Shown here: positions 20,889 to 29,887 of the stretch, in pieces
How positions within the stretch are numbered: position 1 is the stretch's first letter
How the letters are laid out: each line of letters opens with the position of its first letter
DNA from: VXOI01 sp965203005
GTDB lineage: Bacteria > Chloroflexota > Dehalococcoidia > Lucifugimonadales > UBA3495
Assembly (NCBI GenBank): GCA_965203005.1
Contig: CBDBBS010000002.1
Location: forward strand, 3,100,001-3,164,000
Length of the DNA: 64,000 nucleotides
Reading direction: 5' to 3'
The notes under the pieces: model-generated
What the model was told of the DNA's origin: nothing
Seen by the model: only the letters and a program-made list of their open reading frames with translations
Database searches by the model: none
Position numbers and translations under genes: made by a program

Positions 20889-21388
20889 TGAGCTAAGTCT
20901 CTTACTGGTTCGTTGCTACTCCAGTGCCGAATAGTTCGCCATGATCCTCGGCAAACAGAGGAGAAAACCGCCAATTACTCCTCGCTGACGTCCTCGCAGA
21001 ACCTGGAGTCAAATTCGTGGGCGCGGTTGTGCGGGTCCTGCGTCAGCTTCAATCCCTTTTTCGGTCGATGTGAGGATTGCGAATCTTCTGTCGTTGAGCA
21101 GGCTCCGCCTCTGAATCAGCCCCATGTCCAAGGGTCTGGTGACCGACCGACTGATGCCCGACAGCGTTACCGGCAGCGTCTGGGCCAGTTGAGTGGTGGT
21201 CCATTCCTGATCCCACAGGCACAACCTGAGGAGGGCAAAATCGATGTGCGTCAGGCCCTGGGGAGGACGGTCTACGCCGTGCCTCCTGCTGCCGTGTTCA
21301 CCAAGCCGACCACGCAGGCTTTGAGGTCCGCACGCATCCTCCAGATTTCTGTGTCGAAAGAATTCTTCGGCGAGTCAGTGGCGTCCAT
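20889..21388 (-). pseudogene. Decayed MarR-family regulator
   Basis: Pieces of one MarR-type winged-helix protein occur in order but in different frames. From an ATG at 21388 the first frame gives MDATDSPKNSFDTEIWRMRA and onward, ending at a TAG near 21,270. A second frame carries the DNA-binding part (GLTHIDFALLRLCLWDQEW, then TTTQLAQTLPVTLSGISRSV and NDRRFAILTSTEKGI). A third gives the C-terminal helix segment LTQDPHNRAHEFDSRFCEDV, stopped by TAA at 20975-20977. Further MarR-like text (LAVFSSVCR, then RIMANYSALE) follows with another shift and a TAG. At least three frameshifts are needed, so the gene is dead as sequenced. Family members bind operators as dimers. It lies immediately upstream of the giant gene in the same direction; whether it once controlled it is only a guess. 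Confidence 0.75.
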
Positions 21389-21646
21389 GCCGATCCACAA
21401 TAGTTAGACCTATTGCCGCAGGAAGCAGGATACAGACCTCGTGTGAAGATGCCGTAAAGGTTACGTCAATTGAGCGTGAGGGTTTCCGTGAGGATTAAGC
21501 CGCAGGGTAAACGGGGACAATGAGGATGACATCAGGCAGGGCGAGTCAGGCGTGATAGCCGCCCAGATATTCGGCGCCGGACTTGGGGGTAGCCTGAAAT
21601 TCCGGCGGAGCGTCGAGCCCTGCAGGCGGGATTCTAGGTCCGGGTC
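21389..21646. other. Intergenic stretch with no recognisable feature
   Basis: Between the MarR relic and the DegV stop codon I see no coding signal, RNA gene or clear hairpin. Confidence 0.5.
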
Positions 21647-22491
21647 TTACTCTTCGGCTTGGATTAGCGAGATTTCTATGGCTCCGGGGCCGGCGTATAC
21701 CCCCAAAGCCGGTCCCAAGCGGGCGATGTGAGGCTCAGCCCCCTCTGGCAATGGATCCTTCAGATCATCGGCAACCTCACGGGCAACATCGGGAGTGGTG
21801 CTGTAAGAAACGGCCAGGGACTCGACCGGCGCGAATCCCCGCGCCGCTTTTTCGGACTGAAAAGGGCTTTCGGGAAGGTTCTGACCCTTCCCTTCGGATG
21901 CACCGCCCCGTCCCGCATGATGATCATGGGCTTGATTTTCAGCGCAAAGGCCATCAGCGCCTGCGCCTTTCCGATTCGCCCGCCCTTCTGAAGATACTCG
22001 AGCGTCTCGAGCAGGCACATACATTGGGAGCGTTTCGCCGCGCTTCGCGCCACCGAAATGACCTTTTCCTGGGCAGCTCCCCGGCGGGCCGTTTCCGCGG
22101 CAGCCAATACGACCAGACCCAAGCCCATGGAGGCCTGGCGTGAGTCGATCACCTCAATCGGGCAACCCGAGGCCGATTCCGAAGCTCCCTGCAGGGCCGA
22201 GTTCCACGTGCCGCTGATCTCGGAGGAGATGTGGATGGATACGATTCCATCGGCGTCACGGCCCAGCTCGTCATACACTTCCTTGAAGCGGCCAGAGGAC
22301 GCCTGTGACGTTGTCGGAAGCTCAGCGCTGTCGGAAAGCATCTCGTAGAACTCGTCAGGCGTGATCGTGACGCCGTCCTCGAAGGCGCGAGTGCCGACTT
22401 GGAAACTTTGCGTGACGATGGAAATGCCCAGATCACCGGCCGTAACTCCGTCGATACCGTAAGTGCTGTCGGTAACTATCCTGACGCTCAT
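21647..22491 (-). pseudogene. DegV-family fatty-acid-binding protein, frameshifted
   Basis: The frame starts at ATG 22491 with MSVRIVTDSTYGIDG, the DegV N terminus, and carries the typical LPTTSQASSG and VIDSRQASMGLGL motifs and the LQKGGRIGKAQALMA stretch. After SPKK the reading must move to another frame (AARGFAPVESLAVSY through LGPALGVYAGPGAIEISL) to finish at TAA 21647-21649. The switch point is an A-run (T's on the plus strand at 21,848-21,852); one extra A would restore 282 codons, the normal DegV length. DegV proteins bind fatty acids and present them to fatty acid kinase (FakB role) in some bacteria. The start lies 10 nt after the stop of the upstream kinase gene, so the two were probably co-transcribed. 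The lesion could be a true homopolymer deletion or a sequencing error. Confidence 0.88.
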
Positions 22492-22501
22492 GACGCCTTC
22501 T

Positions 22502-24993
22502 CTAGGGCCTCTGGTCATTGGATGGCTTTGCCATGCGGTAACCGACGCCTGGTTCTGTGAATATATACGTCGGCCGCCCGGCATCGTCGCCCAGCTTTTG
22601 GCGCAGTTCCTTTATGTACGTACGCACAATCCGGGCGTCGCTGGAATAGAGCGGCCCCCAGACCCTTCTCAACAGCTGTTCGTGGCTCACCACGTGCCCT
22701 GCAGCGGCGGAGAGCTCGACGAGAACCTTGTACTCGGTGGCAGTCAGATGGACAGGACTGCCGGCGACTCTCACCTGTCGTTCGACGTAGTCGATGAAGA
22801 GGTCGCCACATAAGTAGGACACCACCGGTTCTTTCCATCCGGCAGCCGACTTCCTCCGCAGGGCCGCGCCTACTCTCGCCAGTAGCTCCGTCGATGTGAA
22901 CGGCTTGGCTATGTAGTCGAACGCGCCAAATTCAAAGACGCGGCCGATGTATTGGTTCCATCCATGCCCGGCCACAAAGATTACTGGCACACCCGAGACT
23001 CTGCAGACGCGCACCAATGTCTCAAGGCCCTCGGACCATGGCAGCGCCGGCTCCAATAGAATTACGTGGGGCTTCTGCGTCTCTATGATGCCCTCGGCCT
23101 CGTCGAGGTTCCCCACCACCACGACGGAAAAATCAGCCTGTGAGAGGATGTCACGTACGTATCTGCGTGTCTCGGGATCTGCAACAAACCCCAGGACTCG
23201 CGCCTGCCCCTCGGGAGGGACGGGAGATGCTGGATACCGAGGCTCTTCCGGCCCTGCGACTGAGGCGGCTTCGTTGGCCACTGGTATCGTGAAGGTGAAT
23301 CTGCTGCCGCGTCCCTCTTTTCCATCCCCGGCCGATAGACGACCCCCGTGCGCCTCAACAATACCCACGGAGATTGCGATGCCAATATCTTCTCCTCCGT
23401 TTCTATCCTCGGACAACCCATCAACCGCTCTGGCAACACTCCCCAGTTGGCGCGGCGAGCCGGGAGTTTCCCGGCCATGGCCTTTGTTGTCCACAGTGAC
23501 CGCAACATACACGTCTCCCTGCGCTGCGGAAATCCTGACGGAGGATGAACTTGATGCGTACCTCGACACGCATGCGATTAGATGGCTGACAACCTGCATC
23601 ATTCTCGACTCATCAGCCATCACCATGGGAAGATTCGGCTCATGTTCAAGCTCGACACCGTTGTCCCCCGGCCCCGCATGGACGTGCGCATCAATGGCCC
23701 GGCGTAGCAGGCCCGCCACGTCCGTAGGTTCCGGGGTGACGGACAGCGTCCCGAATTCAATCTGCGTCATGTCCACCAGGTTGTTAATCAGGCGACGAAT
23801 ATGGTCCGACTGCTCGTCGATCACTCTAAGGAACTGCCTGGTTTCGGAGGGATCCAACGGATAGCAGGAACTGAGCAAAGTGGACGTGGATCCCTTGATG
23901 GCGCTGAGCGGTGTCCGCAGCTCGTGGCTCACGTTGCGCAGGAACTCGGTTCGTTGCCGCTTCATCTCTTCCAAATGAGTTATGTCCTGAATCGTGGCGA
24001 CTACCGCTACGATGTCGCCGCCCTCCTGGCGAATCGGCCTGGCGTTGACCAGGGCGGTGATTGCCGACCTCCCGTCCGGCGGGTATATGACCACCTCGTC
24101 GGCGAGGATGGTCTCACCGCGAGTCAAAGCCTTCACAGTGGGGAGATCTTCCATCGGAATGTCGCTCCCGTCTGTCCTGCGCAGTGGCAGGACCGTCAGA
24201 AGATCAGCAAGAGAACGGCCCGGCGGGCGAAGCTCGCCTACAAGCCGTCTCGTCTCGTCATTAGCCAAAACGAGGTCCCCTGTCCTGGCATCAAATACCA
24301 CAACGCCGACGGGAGAGATGTTGACCAGCGCCTCTATATCAGCCCTGGCCCTGCGCTCCTCCTGGTACCTTCGTGCGTTGGAGATTGCCGCGCCCGCCTG
24401 AGATGCGACATGACCAGGATGTCTTGGTCTTCGTTCGTAAACTCCGCGCCACCCTCCTTTTCGGTGAGGTAGATGTTGCCGACGTACTCATCGCGATAGC
24501 GAATTGGCATTCCGAGAAAGGTCTTCATAGGTGGGTGGCTATCGGGGAATCCGATGGATCTGGGATGGCGGGAAATATCCGACAGCCTCAGCGGTTCTCG
24601 TATCTCGTTCATGTATCCGAGCAGTCCCAGACCTTGAGGCAGGGTACCAAGTTGCTCAATTTCCGTGGGAGAGAGTCCGGAGGTGATGAAGTCCTGTATG
24701 TCCCCTGACTGTTCGTAGGTCAGGAGGGCCCCATATTGGGCCCCGGTCAGGGAACGTGCGCCGCTAATGACTTTCTGTAGGACGACATCGAGATCGAGGC
24801 TCTCACTGACCAGACGACTGGCCTCGCCAAGCTCTGAGAGCCGCGTCCGGAGCGATTCAACCTCATGCAGCAGGTCGTCATTGTCTACGGGTCGCACCAC
24901 GTTTCGACGCGGCAAAAGGCCAGTTGTTGCCGATCGGGACAGATTGTCACCTGGGTCCTCTTTAGTGGATGTGTTGGGGTTACCTGAGTTCAA
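22502..24993 (-). pseudogene. GAF-PAS-histidine kinase-receiver-winged-helix fusion, frameshifted and degenerate
   Basis: ATG 24993 opens a GAF domain (ESLDLDVVLQKVISGARSLT). At about 24,404 one base is missing: the frame ends shortly after DQDILVMS, while the -1 frame continues with QAGAAISNARRYQEERRAR into the PAS domain and the rest. Repaired, it would be 831 codons. Order: GAF, PAS, HisKA (VSHELRTPLSAIKGS intact), HATPase, receiver, OmpR-type winged helix (RTYIKELRQKLGDD). The HATPase looks worn: the N-box reads VVSHLIACVSRYA, without the Asn seen in the paralogue, and the G boxes are altered (DNKGHGRETPG). The receiver's phospho-acceptor Asp is Glu (LLEPALPWSEG). No membrane segment is seen. 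It sits back to back with its intact paralogue and just upstream of degV. Probably a decaying or repurposed duplicate; the frameshift may also be an assembly error. Confidence 0.87.
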
Positions 24994-25309
24994 AGCTCAC
25001 ATCCCACTGGCGCTGGCAGGCACTCGGTGTATTTAAGCTCGCGCCACGAGCGATCTCACGAGAGACACTTGCGGCCGCCAATTGAGCTGTGTTCGGTCCA
25101 CCAGACTTCTTTTCGAAATCGGACAAGGTTGGCTCTATTGTATCGGACGTATGTAATCTAGGAGTGAAGACCTTGGTGTTTCTCGGCAAATTACTGTAAA
25201 TCTGGTGTGAAGTTGGTAAAATCGCTCTGCTTGGTCTAATCAAATACCCGTATAGATAACGCAGGGTGGCGGATATGCCGGGCCTTGACTGGCCTAACGA
25301 GGTTCTAGC
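24994..25309. promoter_or_regulatory. Divergent intergenic region between two kinase/regulator fusions
   Basis: This 316-bp gap lies head to head between the frameshifted fusion and its intact paralogue, so both promoters must be here. It is more AT-rich than its surroundings around 25,140-25,260. A TATAGAT near 25,253 could be a -10 for the plus-strand gene, but I cannot pair it with a convincing -35. Because both products carry winged-helix domains, autoregulation from this gap is possible but not shown. Confidence 0.4.
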
Positions 25310-27676
25310 GTGAATCGAGAAGACGACCTGTTGCAAGAAATCCAGGCCCTGCGAGAACGGCTGTCCAGGCTGAGCGAGGCCAGCGTGCGCATCAATGAGA
25401 GCCTCGACTTCAATGTCGTCCTTCAGGAGGTCATTGATAATGCGCGGTTCCTCGCTGACGCCCGCTACGGAGTCATTTCGGCCATGGACGAGGCCGGCGG
25501 TTTGGATGCGCTCCTGACTTCCGGGACGACGGAGGAACAGCACCTCCAGCTCATTGAACTGCCGGGTGGGATGAAGATCTTCGACCACTTCAGCAGGATC
25601 CCCGGGCCTCTCCGACTGGACAACTATCGTGAGTATGCGGTGTCTGCCGGACTGAATGGCTGGCTGCCGATGACCGTATTTGCCGGCATGGCTGCGCCCA
25701 TTAGGCACCGGGGCGAGCCAGTGGGAATCATATGGCTGGGCCATGCCCAGGAAGACAGGAAGTTCAGCGAAGAGGACGCCGAGACGCTGGTAATGTTCGC
25801 CTCGCAGGCGGCGATGGTCATCTCCAATGCCAGGAGGTACCGGGACGAGCGAAGGGCCAGAAACGACCTAGAGACCCTGATAAATACCTCGCCGGTGGGC
25901 GTTGCGGTCTTCAATGCGAGAACGGGGGCGCCGCTGTCGTTCAACAGGGAGGCGGTGAGAATCATTGAGGTTCTGCGGACGCCGGACAGTCCCCCGGAAG
26001 CCCTCTTGGAGACTCTTACGATCCGGCGCGCCGATGGGCGGGAAGTATCCCTGGAAGAGCTTTCGATGGCCGAGGCGCTGAGCGCCGCAGAGACGGTGCG
26101 GGCCGAGGAGGTGGTCTTCCAGGTGCCCGACGGGCGGAGCGTGACCGCCCTGATTAACGCCACACCGATTCGCTCAGACGAGGGCGATGTGGAGTCCGTA
26201 GTCGTGACGATGCAGGACATGACCTCTCTTGAGGAGGGTGAGCGGCTGCGAGCCGAGTTCCTGGCGACGGTGAGCCATGAGCTCCGCACGCCCCTGGCCA
26301 CCGTGAGGGGCTCGGTATCCGCTCTCCTGGTAGAACCCTCAAACATGCATCCTGCGGAGACGCGCCAGTTCTACCGTATCATCCTGGAACAGACCGACCG
26401 GATGCGCCTTCTGATCGCAGACCTGCTGGACGTCGCCCGCATCGAGACGGGCACACTGCCGGTTTCCTCTGAGCCGACGGACCTGGCGGTCCTGATCGGC
26501 GAGGCCGGGAACGCATTCCGAATCGGCGGGCACAGGCACAACCTTCGCATCGAATCGCCGCCGGACCTGCCCTGGGTCATGGCGGACAGATCCCGCATAA
26601 TGCAGGTGCTTGGCAACCTGCTGCTCAACGCGGCAAGGCACTCGCCGGAGTCGTCCAGCATCACGATAAGCGCCGCTCCGGGCGATTTGCAGGTCTCCGT
26701 GTCTGTGTCCGACGACGGAAGGGGGATTCCCGCAGAGAGCCTGCCACACCTGTTCAGGAAGTTCTCCCGGATCGAGGCGGAGGAGCAGGGAGGGGACACC
26801 GGTCTCGGACTCGCCGTCTGCAAGGGCATAGTGGAAGCGCACGGCGGCCGGATATGGGCCGAGAGCGATGGGCCGGGCCTGGGCGCAAGATTCACCTTCA
26901 CGATTCCGACGGTCGATGAGGCGGGATTCGTCTCGCCGGTGCCGACGCCTCAGCAGGCCACCCGGTCCAACCGCAGGCCGGTGCGTGAACATACGCGTAT
27001 CCTGGCCGTGGACGATGACGACCAGGCGCTCAGGTACATTCGCGACGCCCTGGTCAATTCGGGTTACGCCGTAATTGCCACCGGAAACCCGGACGACGTG
27101 CCCCGCCTGCTGGAGGAGGAAAAGCCCAATCTGGTCCTCCTCGATCTGATGCTGCCCGGAATCGATGGGGTCGATCTGATGAAGGACATGATGAGCATAG
27201 GAGACGTACCGGTAATCTTCGTGTCCGCCTACGGTCAGGACCAGCTCGTCGCCAGGGCCTTTGAGATGGGCGCCGACGACTATGTGGTCAAGCCTTTCTC
27301 GCCAACAGAGCTCGTGGCCCGTATCAGGGCAGTCCTGCGCAGACGCGCAACTCCCGAGCCGTCTATTCCCTATATCCTGGGAGACCTGACCATAGACTAT
27401 GCGGAACGCCTTGTGACGCTGCGGGGGAATCCGGTGGATTTGACGGCCATCCAGTACCGGTTGCTCTGCGAGCTGTCGGTCAACGCGGGGCGCGTTCTGA
27501 CCTACGAGCATCTGCTGAGGCGGGTGTGGGGATCGGATGGCGACGCCGACGTCCGGCCCATACGCACCGCCATAAGCTCCATTCGCCGCAAGCTGGGCGA
27601 CGACGCCGACAACCCGGTCTATATCATCACCGAGCTGCGTGTTGGCTACAAGATACCCAGGGCGGACTCGCCTTGA
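25310..27676 (+). CDS. Soluble sensor kinase fused to response regulator and OmpR-type DNA-binding domain
   Basis: 788 residues from GTG 25310 (GAGG 7-8 nt upstream). Order: coiled start, GAF (about 20-180), PAS (about 190-305), HisKA with phospho-His at about residue 323 (VSHELRTPLATVRGS), HATPase_c with N-box NLLLNAARHS and G boxes DDGRGIP and GLGLAV, receiver starting RILAVDDDD with phospho-acceptor Asp at about residue 612 (LLDLMLPGIDG) and the conserved Lys in YVVKPFSP, then a winged-helix Trans_reg_C domain (VDLTAIQYRLLCELSVNAGR ... IRRKLGDD). No transmembrane segment, so it should sense an intracellular signal through GAF/PAS. Known two-component systems split these parts into kinase and regulator; here signal, phosphotransfer and DNA binding are in one chain. 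Targets are unknown. It is divergent from a decayed paralogue. Confidence 0.95.
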   Translation: MNREDDLLQEIQALRERLSRLSEASVRINESLDFNVVLQEVIDNARFLADARYGVISAMDEAGGLDALLTSGTTEEQHLQLIELPGGMKIFDHFSRIPGPLRLDNYREYAVSAGLNGWLPMTVFAGMAAPIRHRGEPVGIIWLGHAQEDRKFSEEDAETLVMFASQAAMVISNARRYRDERRARNDLETLINTSPVGVAVFNARTGAPLSFNREAVRIIEVLRTPDSPPEALLETLTIRRADGREVSLEELSMAEALSAAETVRAEEVVFQVPDGRSVTALINATPIRSDEGDVESVVVTMQDMTSLEEGERLRAEFLATVSHELRTPLATVRGSVSALLVEPSNMHPAETRQFYRIILEQTDRMRLLIADLLDVARIETGTLPVSSEPTDLAVLIGEAGNAFRIGGHRHNLRIESPPDLPWVMADRSRIMQVLGNLLLNAARHSPESSSITISAAPGDLQVSVSVSDDGRGIPAESLPHLFRKFSRIEAEEQGGDTGLGLAVCKGIVEAHGGRIWAESDGPGLGARFTFTIPTVDEAGFVSPVPTPQQATRSNRRPVREHTRILAVDDDDQALRYIRDALVNSGYAVIATGNPDDVPRLLEEEKPNLVLLDLMLPGIDGVDLMKDMMSIGDVPVIFVSAYGQDQLVARAFEMGADDYVVKPFSPTELVARIRAVLRRRATPEPSIPYILGDLTIDYAERLVTLRGNPVDLTAIQYRLLCELSVNAGRVLTYEHLLRRVWGSDGDADVRPIRTAISSIRRKLGDDADNPVYIITELRVGYKIPRADSP

Positions 27677-27847
27677 GGAGGATCTCTCACCGGCAGAGAT
27701 AGTTGACGTTAGACAGATAGTGTCTAGCCCCGTCTCAAGTCGCCTCTGTCCATTGAATTCCGTACTGTAGTCCGGGCTGCGGGACGACACAAGCGTGCAG
27801 TCCCACTCAGTCGACGCACCCCGGGTCAGGCAATTTCAGTGCGGGAG
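27677..27847. other. Short non-coding gap after the kinase fusion
   Basis: No gene is seen. A weak inverted repeat ATCTCT...AGAGAT lies just after the stop codon but has no following T-run, so I do not call it a terminator. Confidence 0.4.
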
Positions 27848-28321
27848 TTATTCCAGGCCCAAGGCCCTCATCACCGTTCCCTGAGAAACGTTCATGATCC
27901 AGGCAGTGCGGCGGGTCGACGGGTTCTCAGCATAGATCCGCTGGGCCTCCAAAACCCGCTACGGGTCGAAGGCCGATTGGTGCCCTACCTTCTTGCCCTC
28001 TGCCTTGGCCCGTTTGAGGCCGGTCCTGATGCGCTAGTTGATCGAGTCCGCCTGCTACGAGCATTGGGCCAGCATCATGCCGTAACATAAGTTCGCGCCG
28101 ACGCTGCCGTCCCGGTTTCGCTGTTCTCCCTGATGGCGACGATCGAGATCCCTCTGTTGGTCAGGTCCACCTGCATGGCTATCCCATTGCTCGAAGTGGA
28201 AGCTGAAGCGGTCCTGCTCGGGAACGATGATGGTGTCGCCGGCTTGGACGCGCTCAAGGTGCTTTTCGTCACCGTCGGCTTTGTTGGCCCGGGCGTAGCC
28301 GTAGGTTACGGGGATCATCAA
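27848..28321 (-). pseudogene. Serine recombinase (resolvase) relic
   Basis: Minus-strand text begins MMIPVTYGYARANKADGDEK, a resolvase/invertase N terminus, then DTIIVPEQDR. The middle moves to another frame with MQVDLTNRGISIVAIRE, and the end returns as RIRTGLKRAKAEGKKVG, an in-frame TAG in FDP*RVLEAQRIYAENPS, and RRTAWIMNVSQGTVMRALGL, then TAA at 27848-27850. This C terminus is the helix-turn-helix DNA-binding tail of small serine recombinases. With at least one frameshift and one nonsense codon it cannot be active. It marks the left side of a mobile-element graveyard that reaches to about 29.1 kb. Confidence 0.82.
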
Positions 28322-28342
28322 ATCTACCTCGCAAAAGGCCCG

Positions 28343-28510
28343 TTATGTAGGAGAAACGTGGTTGCTACTCCCATCGGCACATTCAACTGTCGGAATTTCA
28401 GACGCTACCGCATTAGCATAGTTCGGCTGGGCCCGAAGTTGTCCGTTAAACTCATCCTGGGCCATCTTGACCTTGAAAGCAGGGCTGTGCTTCCTGCGCA
28501 CTTGCGACAT
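28343..28510 (-). pseudogene. N-terminal scrap of an IS3-type transposase orfA
   Basis: A 55-residue frame from ATG 28510 starts MSQVRRKHSPAFKVKMAQDE, which resembles the conserved start of IS3-family orfA (KRRKHSPEFKAKVALEA). The similarity ends after about 20 residues and the rest (RAQPNYANAVASEIPTVE) is not recognisable. Probably a truncated insertion sequence; the call rests only on the first residues. Confidence 0.4.
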
Positions 28511-28625
28511 TTCCTGCTTCCTCTCGACCGCAACCGTTGTCCCCAGTTTAGGAGCGGGACTCTCACTTGGCTACCTGTCCGAATTTCCGGGTCCGCCTCA
28601 CTCAGGGTATTCGTTCAAATGCAGC

Positions 28626-28769
28626 TCAGGTTGCCAAGTGTTCATGAAAGATGCCGATCAAGACTCTTGCCTCAGCTATACCGTCAATTACACAAAAGTG
28701 GATACGGTTCCTATGAGGCTCAATCTTGGAATGCCACTCGCAGTGATACACCTGCCCGTTGAATTCCAC
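28626..28769 (-). pseudogene. Fragment of an unrecognised protein
   Basis: A 47-residue frame (GTG 28769 to TGA 28626) reads VYHCEWHSKIEPHRNRIHF and then IDGIAEARVLIGIFHEHL. The composition is protein-like and it looks like the C-terminal end of a longer protein, but I cannot name the family with confidence. It lies between other relics and lacks a ribosome binding site, so it is probably non-functional. Confidence 0.35.
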
Positions 28770-28777
28770 ATCACGGA

Positions 28778-28966
28778 GCCGCATCATCCTGACTTCCAAC
28801 AAGGGCTTTGGGGAATGGGACGAACTCTCGGCGACACCGTCATCGCGTCGGCGATCCTAGACCGGCTGCTGCACCACAGCCACGTACTCAACATCCGTGG
28901 CGAGAGCTACCGGCTCAGGGAGAAACGGCATGCCGGGCTCTTCAGCTCGCATCACCTGCTGGGGGC
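28778..28966 (+). pseudogene. IstB (IS21-family helper ATPase) C-terminal relic
   Basis: Plus-strand text gives RIILTSNKGFGEWDEL, a frame change, then GDTVIASAILDRLLHHSHVL and NIRGESYRLREKR. This is the well-conserved C-terminal end of IstB, the AAA+ ATPase that helps IS21 transposase. The Walker A and B parts are missing. Just downstream at 29045-29055 and 29091-29101 the sequence GTGGGTCAACT occurs twice, as expected of the multiple terminal repeats of an IS21 end. Confidence 0.78.
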
Positions 28967-29044
28967 GGCAGCAGAGAACGGCAACGACAACCACCCGACT
29001 GGCTGGCCAACTGGGGTACTGACGGAATCGCTGAGCAACAGCGG

Positions 29045-29101
29045 GTGGGTCAACTTTACTCCGGCGATGCTAAAAACAAGCAAGAAGGAGGTGGGTCAAC
29101 T
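29045..29101 (+). repeat. Two direct copies of GTGGGTCAACT, likely old IS21 end
   Basis: GTGGGTCAACT occurs at 29045-29055 and 29091-29101, 46 bp apart, directly after the IstB relic. IS21-family ends carry several copies of a short repeat bound by the transposase, so this is probably the surviving right end. Confidence 0.5.
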
Positions 29102-29142
29102 CTAAATCGGCGACAGCGAGAACAAGAACCTGGTGGATCAGA

Positions 29143-29480
29143 TCACCGTCGGCGATACCGGGTCAGAACTTCGTCGGCGTTGACACCCAGAACTGCGACC
29201 ACCCCAACTGCCTCCGGCTCCCGGTCGTCGGGCAGGCGGTACACGATTACTCCGCCCCAGTTGTCCACAATCGCGACGCCCTTGACAGTGACCTGCCATT
29301 GTTCATCCAGTACTACACCCGCAAACCGTTTGCCCGCCTGATCAAGTATTCAGGGTCTAGATTTCCCAAGGAGCACCAGAACCGGCCCCCGGCCGTCAAC
29401 GGATATTCCTGGTTCTCCTTGAGCATTCCCGACCGGATCACGGCACCGATTAATGCCAGGTATCCCGCTGGCACTGTCAT
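29143..29480 (-). pseudogene. Unrecognised small gene with an apparent frameshift
   Basis: ATG 29480, 15 nt after the preceding gene's stop, starts MTVPAGYLALIGAVIRSGML, continues with LTAGGRFWCSLGNLDPEYLI and soon meets a TAG. An overlapping frame continues in protein-like fashion (AGVVLDEQWQVTVKGVAIVD, NWGGVIVYRLPDDREPEAVG) to TGA 29143-29145. Together they would make about 112 residues. I do not recognise the family. The close spacing suggests it is the third gene of a unit with the winged-helix regulator. It is either broken by one indel or two overlapping small ORFs. Confidence 0.45.
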
Positions 29481-29494
29481 AGGACCGCCCCCCG

Positions 29495-29836
29495 CTAATA
29501 GGAGTCCTGGGCCCGTCCGTCAGCCACGGCCTGACGCCGGTCTGTCAAATGCACCGGCCCGTCTCTTTCGATGTGCCCTTCGAATCGTAGGGGCCCACGG
29601 TTTGCCGTTTCCTGGAGATCCTGATATTTCAGGATAGCCGCTCCCCCACTGGCAACCAGAGCGGGGTCAAAGACCCGTACGAATAGAACCCCCCGACCGG
29701 CATACTTCCCATTTTTCCCCACGAAACGGAGTTTCTCCAGCGATTCCGCTCCCAAGTGAAATTGGGAAACCAGGTTGCTGCGAAGTGCGTCAGTCAACCT
29801 GCGGGGCTTCGAGCTTTTCCAGAACAGCAAATCCAT
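29495..29836 (-). CDS. Hypothetical protein, 113 aa
   Basis: ATG 29836 to stop at 29495. Sequence begins MDLLFWKSSKPRRLTDALRS and has a central LRFVGKNGKYAGRGVLFVRV, then FDPALVASGGAAILKYQDL. No signal peptide or membrane segment. The GHIERDGPVHL stretch and mixed alpha/beta pattern look like a real folded protein; I do not recognise a named family. It lies about 50 nt downstream of a small winged-helix regulator on the same strand and 15 nt upstream of another small gene, so a three-gene unit is likely. Confidence 0.65.
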   Translation of the reverse strand: MDLLFWKSSKPRRLTDALRSNLVSQFHLGAESLEKLRFVGKNGKYAGRGVLFVRVFDPALVASGGAAILKYQDLQETANRGPLRFEGHIERDGPVHLTDRRQAVADGRAQDSY

Positions 29837-29887
29837 GGTCCTCCATCCTGCTTTTGTGATTCCTGAATTTCTTCGGGCGTGAGCAAA

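Noticed and set aside
26339..27790. 483-codon minus-strand ORF
   Set aside because: Antisense to the intact kinase fusion, which has clear domains and a ribosome binding site.
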